Of a stretch of 14,111 nt of DNA, positions 6,504-11,941 are shown one piece after another; positions within the stretch are counted from its first letter, which is position 1; the number at the start of each line of letters is the position of its first letter. The position numbers and the translations under genes are program-made. The notes beneath the pieces were generated by a model. The model was not told the DNA's origin, ran no database searches, and worked only from the letters and a program-made list of their open reading frames with translations. The stretch comes from an uncultured Vampirovibrio sp. (GTDB lineage Bacteria; Cyanobacteriota; Vampirovibrionia; Gastranaerophilales; Gastranaerophilaceae): the NCBI GenBank assembly GCA_910583725.1, contig CAJTXZ010000035.1, positions 1 to 14,111 on the forward strand. The letters run 5' to 3'.

Positions 6504-7167
6504 TGTTTTTCTCCTTGTTGTTTTGCCCGTTTTCCCTTTGTTTATTGCCTTTATAGCCTCTGTAGCTTATGTTTGCATATGGAATATTGGCGTCGTCAAA
6601 TCTTTGTTTCAGGTATGGAATATTGTTTTTTAGGTATTCTTCAACTATTCTATCGCCCGGAATGAAGCGGGCGTCTACTTTTCCCTCTTCCGAGAGTTTT
6701 AAAATCACAGTTACATTGTTGTCAAAATCAAGTCTTACAGCCTTTTTGGTTTCACTTGCCTTTAAAAGCAGGCTGGATAAGGTTTTTGAAACTTCAATAC
6801 TTTTATAATTCGAGCCGTCAATCACGGTTCCATCATCTGAAACTGTATAATTTGCAAGCCCTGACTGGTTTATCAGGTTTATAAAAAACATCGCATCGGC
6901 TTTATCTATATTTACGGTTTCAAGATTTATATTTTCTGAAAATTCCATATCGGCTAGAATATTTTCAATGTTATAAGCGTCGTAATCCTCTTCCTGTGCG
7001 CTTTTTAGGATTTTTTCAAACTCGCCCTTAAATGAAACACTACTGTAAGATGCTTCTGTATATTGACTTTGAGACTTATCAGCGAGCGCAGAATAAGTAA
7101 GTGCGCCCTTTAAGCTGCCATTTGTAAATTCTTTTGTATTTTGGAATGCTTTGTCTTCTATGTTCAA
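6496..7167 (-). CDS. Compact FliK-like flagellar hook-length control protein
   Basis: A 223-residue protein whose C-terminal part (about 143-203) follows the FliK Flg_hook pattern: VRLDFDNNVTVILKLSEEGKVDARF, then EEYLKNNIPYLKQRFDDANIPYANISY, comparable to LxPExLGxVxVxLxxxxGxVxxxF...LRxxLxxxGxxxxxVxV. That domain in FliK interacts with FlhB to switch export from hook to filament subunits. The N-terminal half (1-140) is polar and low in recognisable motifs, as expected for the exported ruler part. FliK is usually 300-450 residues, so this ruler would be short. Position supports the call: it follows fliJ with an ATGA overlap (4 bp) and precedes a rod/hook gene. It ends in a charged, low-complexity tail. 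The identification rests on pattern and context, not a strong signature. Confidence 0.68.
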   Translation of the reverse strand: MNIEDKAFQNTKEFTNGSLKGALTYSALADKSQSQYTEASYSSVSFKGEFEKILKSAQEEDYDAYNIENILADMEFSENINLETVNIDKADAMFFINLINQSGLANYTVSDDGTVIDGSNYKSIEVSKTLSSLLLKASETKKAVRLDFDNNVTVILKLSEEGKVDARFIPGDRIVEEYLKNNIPYLKQRFDDANIPYANISYRGYKGNKQRENGQNNKEKNNE

Positions 7168-7652
7168 TGATTTTTTTCCTTATTTTTCATAAGCATTTCT
7201 TCAATTTCCGCTTCATAAGCGGCTTCGCGGCTTCTCATAAAATGTTTTTGCGAGCCTATTTCGTTTAAGTTTTTTAGTTCGCGCATTTTTTCTTCGTATA
7301 AAAATTCTTCTTTTTTGTGCTCTTTGTGCTTTTCTAAAACATTTACTTCTTTTTCCCTCTGGCGGAGGGTTTCTTCTTCTTTGTGAAGAATGTTAAGCGC
7401 ATTTTGTTTTTGAACCTCTAGTTTTTCGCCTTCTTCGTAAAGATGTTTTAAGAATTTGTCAAAACCATCATACATTCTGGGGTCTGATTTTCGCATATTT
7501 ATTCTTGTATCCTGAATATTTTGATTATTTTGTGCTATCAGGCCTTCAATTCTAAACACTTCTTCCTGGCATTTTTGAACAACCTGAAGCTGCTCGTCTC
7601 TTTTGTTTATCCTGATTTCCAGGAATTGTTGAAGTCTGTATTTAAAAGGCAT
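7164..7652 (-). CDS. fliJ: Flagellar export chaperone FliJ
   Basis: A 162-residue protein that is nearly all charged heptad-like helix, a two-helix coiled coil broken near residues 55-65 (RKSDPRMYDGF). The N-terminal FKYRLQQFLEIR matches the F-x-Y-R-L-Q-x-x-L opening of FliJ. FliJ is the central stalk of the flagellar type III export ATPase: it binds the FliI ring and FlhA, couples ATP hydrolysis to export and helps recycle chaperones. The length is typical (about 145-160). It is the first gene of an operon with the FliK-like and FlgF/FlgG-like genes, overlapping the next start in an ATGA junction. A sigma-28-like promoter (7690-7716) lies about 40 bp upstream. No fliI is in the window, so the ATPase must be encoded elsewhere. 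Confidence 0.86.
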   Translation of the reverse strand: MPFKYRLQQFLEIRINKRDEQLQVVQKCQEEVFRIEGLIAQNNQNIQDTRINMRKSDPRMYDGFDKFLKHLYEEGEKLEVQKQNALNILHKEEETLRQREKEVNVLEKHKEHKKEEFLYEEKMRELKNLNEIGSQKHFMRSREAAYEAEIEEMLMKNKEKNH

Positions 7653-7687
7653 ACCAAAATATCTTTAAAGACACATTTTTACATTAA

Positions 7688-7716
7688 ATTATACGGTTTT
7701 TTATGTATTTACTTTA
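7688..7716 (-). promoter_or_regulatory. Sigma-28-like promoter for the fliJ operon
   Basis: On the minus strand TAAAGTAA (7716-7709), 11 bases, then ACCGTATA (7697-7690) resembles the flagellar sigma-28 consensus TAAAGTTT-N11-GCCGATAA. The same stretch can be read as a sigma-70 type -10, TATAAT (7693-7688), 17 bp from TAAAGT, so the sigma factor is uncertain. Either reading starts transcription about 30 bases before the fliJ ATG. Confidence 0.55.
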
Positions 7717-7829
7717 ATGTTTTTCTAAATAAAGTCAAAAAATCATATGTTTGAAGTAGGGGAATAAAATTTTAAAATTTGCTAGTTAGTACTTTTTGTT
7801 AACTTTTATTACAATTTATTTTTCAGATA

Positions 7830-7857
7830 TAAAGTTTTTTCTTTAATATGCCGTAAT
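7830..7857 (+). promoter_or_regulatory. Sigma-28-like promoter, divergent from fliJ
   Basis: TAAAGTTT (7830-7837), 12 bases, then GCCGTAAT (7850-7857). The first box equals the sigma-28 consensus and GCCG is the invariant core of the second; the spacer is one base longer than in enterics but within the range accepted by sigma-D type factors. It would start a plus-strand transcript near 7863 leading into a structured leader and the 54-residue gene at 8107. Confidence 0.5.
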
Positions 7858-8106
7858 AAAAATTATAAGCACGAAGGTTGATATTAAAAATTGCGGTTTT
7901 TGCATTTTTTTTGAGCAAGTTGTAATTTTTGGTTAGAGCAGTTGAAATTTTAAGGATACCTTTAGAATTTATTGACAAGAAAATGGTTTCAAGGTGCTTT
8001 ATGATGTGCTAAAGGGAATGGCTAAATAAATTCCCAAAATATGGCATATTGCACACAGAGTGCAGATTTGCCTCAAGGTATGATTATTATAAAGAAATGA
8101 GGTTAA

Positions 8107-8271
8107 ATGTTTGAAGCTATGAGTTTAATAGTTTTTGCGGGTATTTTTTATCTGCTTTTAATTGCTGTACCTTCGTTAATTGAAAAAATGTCAGATCCTG
8201 AATTTAAAACTTCATATCTAAAATATTTATCTAAAACAGACCTGCATTCATATGGTAAATCATACTTTTAG
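8107..8271 (+). CDS. Small single-pass membrane protein, 54 residues
   Basis: ATG 8107 has a good ribosome binding site (GAGGT at 8099-8103) and opens 54 codons to TAG 8271. Residues 6-25 (SLIVFAGIFYLLLIAVPSLI) form one hydrophobic transmembrane segment, followed by a polar tail of about 28 residues with several lysines and tyrosines, predicted cytoplasmic or periplasmic depending on topology. The short acidic N-terminus gives little topological bias. I do not recognise a family. It lies downstream of a sigma-28-like promoter that is divergent from the fliJ operon and is followed by a strong hairpin at 8312-8350, so it may be a flagellar-regulated small membrane protein. The function is unknown. 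Confidence 0.6.
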   Translation: MFEAMSLIVFAGIFYLLLIAVPSLIEKMSDPEFKTSYLKYLSKTDLHSYGKSYF

Positions 8272-8311
8272 CCATAAGAATTATTTTAAATTCAAACTGC
8301 CCAAGACACAC

Positions 8312-8350
8312 AATACCGGTGCCTTCATAATCGGAGGCACTGCCGGTATT
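8312..8350 (+). terminator. Strong GC hairpin after the small membrane gene
   Basis: AATACCGG (8312-8319) pairs with CCGGTATT (8343-8350), and TGCCT pairs with AGGCA inside it with a three-base bulge and a 10-base loop. It is one of the most stable-looking hairpins in the window and lies 40 bp after the stop at 8271. No T-tract follows, so it may act as an mRNA 3-prime stabiliser or a non-canonical terminator. Confidence 0.45.
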
Positions 8351-8441
8351 AGGTTATACTGCTTTAAAAACAGGTTTTAGCCTGCGCTGATTATATTTTA
8401 ATAAAAACTGCTATTTATATTGAAATTTTTAAGCCTTGGTT

Positions 8442-8447
8442 TAAAAT
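8442..8447 (+). promoter_or_regulatory. -10-like TAAAAT, 6 nt before the start
   Basis: TAAAAT ends six bases before ATG 8454, the same spacing as the TATAAT boxes before hemW and the SIS gene. No Shine-Dalgarno sequence is present. It is a weak single instance that gains weight only from the pattern across six genes. Confidence 0.3.
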
Positions 8448-8453
8448 TTTGGT

Positions 8454-9059
8454 ATGAAGATTGCAGTTTTTTTCTTATCTTTAGTATATATTATTTTAGC
8501 AATGTTCCCTATGGCGTGTGCGTTTAACTATGTTGAGGATGAGGAAGAACTTTTTTGCGATGAAATTTTTATTGAGGATGAGAGTCTAAAACTCAATATA
8601 GGAAAGGCTTTACCCGAAACATATAAAAAAACTTACGAAGCGCCTAAGACAAAACTTGAATACAAAAAAGGCAGTGTATCAATATTTTCAGGTTCATCAA
8701 AAAGCTTGAATGATTATATGGTGGAAGATTATAAGGCAACTACTGGTGCTGTTTTAAACCCTGAGGGAAGACTTTCTATAGCAGGCGGAATGGAAGTGGT
8801 GCACCAAAATCCTGATGCCAGTATAAATTCAAGAAAGCTATACTTAACTCCAAGCCTCAAACTTGGTAATGATGTTTCATTAACCTTTGCAAATAAATTC
8901 AGCCAGACATCAAATACTTATGAAAACGAGGTGGGGCTTAAATATTCGCCTAAAGTTTTTAAGCAGGGCAGCTTTGGTATAACAGCAGGAACCGTTTTTG
9001 ATGAAGAGAGTATAAAATCGCAGAAGTTAAAATTTACAACGGATTTGTTTTTGTTTTGA
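8454..9059 (+). CDS. Secreted beta-rich (outer-membrane-like) protein, unknown
   Basis: A 201-residue protein with a clear Sec signal peptide: K2, a hydrophobic core (AVFFLSLVYIILAMFPM), and a likely cut at ACA|FN near residue 23. The mature part starts with an acidic stretch (YVEDEEELFCDEIFIEDE), then a lysine-rich linker. From about residue 97 come alternating amphipathic strands (RLSIAGGMEVVHQ, RKLYLTPSLKLGNDVSLTFANKF, YENEVGLKYSP, GSFGITAGTVF) ending LKFTTDLFLF. The strand pattern and terminal phenylalanine resemble an outer-membrane beta-barrel end, but there are only about six to eight strands. I know no named family. A TAAAAT box lies six bases before the ATG and no ribosome binding site is seen. 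It stands alone between hairpin-rich gaps. Confidence 0.75.
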   Translation: MKIAVFFLSLVYIILAMFPMACAFNYVEDEEELFCDEIFIEDESLKLNIGKALPETYKKTYEAPKTKLEYKKGSVSIFSGSSKSLNDYMVEDYKATTGAVLNPEGRLSIAGGMEVVHQNPDASINSRKLYLTPSLKLGNDVSLTFANKFSQTSNTYENEVGLKYSPKVFKQGSFGITAGTVFDEESIKSQKLKFTTDLFLF

Positions 9060-9449
9060 GTTTGAAAAAAAGTAGGCTTATGTCTATAAAAGCCGTATTT
9101 AAAAGGCTATTAGACAAGATAGAATGAGATATAGTATAGTAGTAGCTGTAGGGCTAGCATTTAAAGCTATCCTCCGTCACAGACGAACTCGAAGAAATTT
9201 GACGGAAAGGAGGGCTAAAACCTATGGTTGATAAAATAATAATGCATTATCCATACTTGTAATAGCATTAAATCTAAAACTGTAGGGTGCGAAGAAAGCC
9301 TTTAACATCCGAGCTAAAGTTTGTTGAAGGCTTCGCCCTACTGTTATATTATTTACCACATTTCCTTGTTTGTCAAGGTATGCGGCCTGTTTGCTTTTTT
9401 ATAAGTTTATATTGGGCTATATTCAGCGAGGTCTTGAAATACTGTATAA
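9060..9449. other. Hairpin-rich intergenic region
   Basis: There is no clear gene in about 390 bp. In order I see: TGTCTA...TAGACA with inner AGCC/GGCT (9081-9116); a TAGC/GCTA hairpin with flanking AGG/CCT (9150-9173); TCCGTCA/TGACGGA, a perfect 7-bp stem with a 20-base loop (9173-9206); a competing CCTCC/GGAGG pair (9171-9175 with 9209-9213) that would hide a perfect Shine-Dalgarno string; and the palindrome at 9278-9345. GGAGG is followed by a 12-codon ORF (ATG 9224, stop 9260-9262), too short to call a gene. The region could encode a structured RNA. Confidence 0.4.
9278..9345. repeat. Imperfect 68-bp palindrome, MITE/REP-like
   Basis: The left arm (AACTGTAGGGTGCGAAG..GCCTT) and right arm (AAGGCTTCGCCCTACTGTT) pair through GTAGGG/CCCTAC, CGAAG/CTTCG and GCCTT/AAGGC with small bulges, around a loop of about 25 bases. 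Palindromes opening TGTAGGG(T/G) are common small non-autonomous repeats in many bacterial genomes, including cyanobacteria. ACTGTAGGGT also occurs, on the opposite strand, near 970-980. No target-site duplication is obvious. Confidence 0.45.
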
Positions 9450-9677
9450 TCAAGGTTTTAGAAATTCATGGGGGTCTATTTTCATAACGTCCGCTATTTT
9501 GCACAAAACTTTTATGCTTGGGAAATTTTTTCCTTGCTCTATTTTTGATATATAATCTGTGCTTAATCCTGCTTTTAGGGCTAATTGCACCTGTGTGAGC
9601 CCTGCTTTTTTTCTGCATAGCTTAAGTTTTTTTATGATTCTTCGAACGATTTTACTAGGAGTATTTATACCAGCCAT
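9450..9677 (-). CDS. XRE-family helix-turn-helix regulator
   Basis: A 75-residue protein made of one Cro/CI-type HTH domain (about residues 14-73): IIKKLKLCRKKAGLTQVQLALKAGLSTDYISKIEQG, then PSIKVLCKIADVMKIDPHEFL. The pattern LTQxxLAxxxGLSxxYISxIEQG is a textbook XRE recognition helix region. It is closer to canonical XRE proteins than the two regulators beside the prepilin genes. It is divergent from a 60-residue gene at 9785 with a 107-bp gap, so it may control that gene and itself. TAAAAT sits six bases before the ATG and no ribosome binding site is visible. A toxin-antitoxin or phage-repressor role cannot be excluded, but no toxin-like partner is recognisable. Confidence 0.85.
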   Translation of the reverse strand: MAGINTPSKIVRRIIKKLKLCRKKAGLTQVQLALKAGLSTDYISKIEQGKNFPSIKVLCKIADVMKIDPHEFLKP

Positions 9678-9683
9678 ATCTTT

Positions 9684-9689
9684 ATTTTA
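9684..9689 (-). promoter_or_regulatory. -10-like TAAAAT, 6 nt before HTH start
   Basis: On the minus strand TAAAAT is followed by AAAGAT and then the ATG at 9677. This fits the six-base spacing seen at hemW, the SIS gene and the gene at 8454. An alternative -10, TATAAT, lies further upstream near 9703-9708 and would give a short leader. Confidence 0.28.
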
Positions 9690-9784
9690 GTGGTAAATAT
9701 AATTATATGGCTTGCAAATGCGAGCGTTTGATAAAATTAGTATAATAATGCCTTAAGTATTTGAGGCATGGTCTGGAGGAATTT

Positions 9785-9967
9785 ATGAATACTGAAAAAC
9801 TTATGGAAGCAAGGCTTGAGGCTATGGATTTAGACATTAAACAAATACTGGAGCTTGTTTTGAGCGTGCATGCTGAAAGAGAATTTGTTTCCCGCCTTTT
9901 ATATATGAACGAAAAGAAAAAACAGGGCGGTAAAAAAGCCGGGCACAGAAATTTTTCGCGCAAATAG
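9785..9967 (+). CDS. Small helical protein, 60 residues, unknown
   Basis: ATG 9785 follows a strong ribosome binding site (GGAGGA at 9775-9780) and is preferred to an in-frame TTG at 9761. The protein is an amphipathic helix with heptad-like hydrophobics (LMEARLEAMDLDIKQILELV), then a basic, glycine-containing tail (KKKQGGKKAGHRNFSRK) that could bind nucleic acid. It contains no cysteine or membrane segment. It is divergent from the XRE gene at 9677 and may be its target. I do not recognise a family; a DNA-binding accessory or phage-type small protein would fit but is not shown. Confidence 0.6.
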   Translation: MNTEKLMEARLEAMDLDIKQILELVLSVHAEREFVSRLLYMNEKKKQGGKKAGHRNFSRK

Positions 9968-10241
9968 GTTTTAATAATTTTTTGTCTGGCTAAAAAATGT
10001 TTCATCTAAAAAGGATTGGTTTAAAATGCTGGTGGTATTTGATTTTTTAAACACGGCATGATTTATTCTTAATTTTAGAAGTACGGCGTTTTGTTTCGGG
10101 TCGTTTATCTTAAATTTATATTGGGCGATTTTTTCCGGTTTTTATTGCCCTTAAGAAGCCACGGTGCTATCATTGTTTTAGGCAAAACGGTTTTGTACTT
10201 AATAGTTGAATTGCTGTGGGCAGAACCCTTTGGTGGTGATT
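9968..10241. other. Intergenic gap, one weak hairpin
   Basis: About 270 bp with no ORF of note. GGGCGAT (10123-10129) pairs with ATTGCCC (10144-10150), with one G-T wobble, around a T-rich loop. I see nothing else beyond AT-rich sequence. Confidence 0.3.
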
Positions 10242-11375
10242 TTGATTACATTTAAAGAAGCATTTAATAAAATTTTAAATACCGAAACTGCGCCTTTGCT
10301 TGCGAAGCTTGAAAGAAAAAGGATAATTGCACTGTGCATTTTATTTTTGTTTGAACTATTTCTTTTGTTTTACTTTAATAAAATGTGTTTATTTATTTGG
10401 AATTCAAAAGAAACAGACGTTTGGGTCCGCATTTTTTCAATCGGGCTTTTTGCTTTGTTCTATCTCTTATTTTTTATGCTTGGTATTCTCCAAAGTGTGC
10501 GGACCGCTTTTTGTGCATACATTAAAAAGCATTCAAAAAAGATTGTTTCAAATCTTATAACGGCATTTAATAATTCTTCTTCTTCCATCAGAAGGTTTTC
10601 TGATACATCTTTAAATGCAAGACAGGCTTCGGATGATTTTTATTCTGGCAGCTATAAAGATATTCCATATACTATTGCTGAGAATGTCGGAAGCGATGGT
10701 GTATCTTTTTTAATTTTAAAAATAAATACTGCAAAGAAACTCAAAGATGTTGTTATTATTGAATCAACGGAAGAGCCGGAAAAACACTTGTTTGCTTTAA
10801 TAATTGGCCTGATTACATTTTTTATTGCTGTTGCTTGCATGCCGCTATTTCCTTTCATGTTTTTTCTGCCTCCCTATATTCTCGCTTTATTTTGTATCAG
10901 CCTTATTATATATTCGCTGCTTGTTGTATATTCTGTTGAGAAAACAAGGCTTGTAGATACTATTTTAAAGATGATTCCATTTGCTTCTTTTATTAAACTT
11001 TTGCTTCCGCCGGCCTTTGGCTCTTCGGGTAAAAACAAATCGGTTGAGAGGCTTCAATCTAAGTCTTTCTATAAAATCAAAAAATCTCCTGATGAAAATT
11101 TTTGTATAAAGCTTGCAAACAGTGATATTTACACATATTTTGCCCAAATTGCCAGAGTATTTGATGCCCATTTTATCAAATGCACATTTTCTGACGATGC
11201 TGTTATGCTTTGTGTATATTACAATAAGGACGCTTTTGAGATTTGCACTTTGTTTAATTCTGTTTATGATTGCAAAAATTACAGAAACTTTTTTGAAGAG
11301 ATAAGCGTTCTTTTAAAATTTATAGATTATCTTCAAAATTCAAATGAGTTTGGAGGATATTTTAAATTTTGTTAA
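10242..11375 (+). CDS. DUF3137-like integral membrane protein
   Basis: I place the start at TTG 10242 because GGTGGTGAT (10232-10240) closely matches the full anti-SD complement (GGAGGTGAT) at normal spacing; the open frame extends to TTG 10206. The 377-residue protein has an N-terminal cytoplasmic segment, membrane helices at about 28-46 and 63-84, a soluble part, a second helix pair at about 183-203 and 206-230, and a C-terminal soluble domain. The stretch SDDFYSGSYKDIPYTIAE (about 130-146) resembles the DUF3137 signature (DxYxGxxxxxxFxxSE). The C-terminal part (TFSDDAVMLCVYYNKDAFE, then a final amphipathic helix) also follows that family's pattern. The second helix pair is not, as far as I recall, typical of DUF3137. 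The function of the family is unknown. It stands alone. Confidence 0.62.
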   Translation: MITFKEAFNKILNTETAPLLAKLERKRIIALCILFLFELFLLFYFNKMCLFIWNSKETDVWVRIFSIGLFALFYLLFFMLGILQSVRTAFCAYIKKHSKKIVSNLITAFNNSSSSIRRFSDTSLNARQASDDFYSGSYKDIPYTIAENVGSDGVSFLILKINTAKKLKDVVIIESTEEPEKHLFALIIGLITFFIAVACMPLFPFMFFLPPYILALFCISLIIYSLLVVYSVEKTRLVDTILKMIPFASFIKLLLPPAFGSSGKNKSVERLQSKSFYKIKKSPDENFCIKLANSDIYTYFAQIARVFDAHFIKCTFSDDAVMLCVYYNKDAFEICTLFNSVYDCKNYRNFFEEISVLLKFIDYLQNSNEFGGYFKFC

Positions 11376-11578
11376 CTTTTGTAAAGTGAATCAAAATGCA
11401 AGTTTAATATTATTTTGCAGACTTCCTGCGTATGCTTTTAAAATTGTTTTAGCGGTCTATTAATTTTACATCATTACAAATTTTTTTAAGCAAAACACCC
11501 CAAGTTTAAGGTTTTTTAGCATATAAACTTTTTTGATATATTGGTCATAAAAATCTTAAGATGACGACCAAAAAATAT
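11376..11578. other. Convergent gap with a terminator-like hairpin
   Basis: The DUF3137-like gene and the HTH gene at 11579 converge here. TTGGTC (11541-11546) pairs with GACCAA near 11566-11571, enclosing the perfect palindrome ATCTTAAGAT. The hairpin ends a few bases from the HTH stop and may terminate both genes; A-runs rather than T-runs follow on the plus strand. Confidence 0.35.
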
Positions 11579-11830
11579 TCAATATAAGTCTGCGTATTTA
11601 AATTCAAAGTTTTCTAAAAGCTTTGATGGCGGAATATCAAGCGCATTGGCAATTTTTATAAGGGTTGTAAATTTTAAATCCACAAGGCCGTTTTCAACGC
11701 GGCTTAATGTGGCAGATGTGATTAAGCACTCATTAAAGGCAAAACTGTTTAAGGATTTGTTCTTTTCAAGCCTTAGCTTTTTTATTCTTTTGCCTATTAG
11801 TTTTAAAAGTTTTTTGTCCTGCTGTTGCAT
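11579..11830 (-). CDS. XRE-family regulator paired with the second prepilin gene
   Basis: An 83-residue single-domain HTH protein: KRIKKLRLEKNKSLNSFAFN, recognition region TSATLSRVENG, then TLIKIANALDIPPSKLLENF. It shares the LSRxENG, IAxAL and PSxL positions with the regulator at 481-768, and both genes begin ATGCAACA seven bases after TAGAAT, so they are likely paralogues. It is divergent from the glycine-rich prepilin gene at 11942 with a 111-bp gap holding two ACATGTAA copies, and probably controls that gene and itself. TACATGTA overlaps its start codon. The DNA-binding fold is confident; target and sign of control are inferred from position. Confidence 0.83.
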   Translation of the reverse strand: MQQQDKKLLKLIGKRIKKLRLEKNKSLNSFAFNECLITSATLSRVENGLVDLKFTTLIKIANALDIPPSKLLENFEFKYADLY

Positions 11831-11879
11831 ACATGTAATTCTAGTGCTATTATGAGATTATACCATTACACACATGTAA
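11831..11879. promoter_or_regulatory. Candidate operator: ACATGTAA direct repeats and -10 box
   Basis: ACATGTAA occurs at 11831-11838 and 11872-11879, 41 bp apart (about four helical turns). The second forms TTACA(CACA)TGTAA, 11866-11879, with its upstream bases. The first, extended to TACATGTA (11830-11837), overlaps the HTH start. The -10-like TAGAAT of the HTH gene is at 11843-11838 on the minus strand, directly beside the first copy, so binding would block it. The sites differ from the palindrome at 432-447. Confidence 0.42.
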
Positions 11880-11941
11880 CACTAACTGGCTAATATTCAA
11901 TAAACGTATATATTTAAGCCAAATTATTAAGGAGAATTAAT

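Larger units (their letters stand above)
7653..8106. other. Divergent promoter region and structured leader
   Basis: This gap holds two divergent sigma-28-like promoters, a perfect AT palindrome AAATTTTAAAATTT (7767-7780) between them, and two hairpins before the small gene at 8107: GGGAAT(10 nt)ATTCCC at 8014-8035 and GGCA-TGCAC(5 nt)GTGCA-TGCC with small internal loops at 8043-8072. If transcription starts near 7863 the leader of the small gene is about 240 bases. I see no ORF with a ribosome binding site in it. Confidence 0.45.

Noticed and set aside
7972..8005. A sigma-70 promoter from TTGACA (7972-7977)
   Set aside because: The -35 box is perfect, but the nearest -10-like strings (TTTATG, TATGAT) are 20-22 bases away, too far for a standard promoter.
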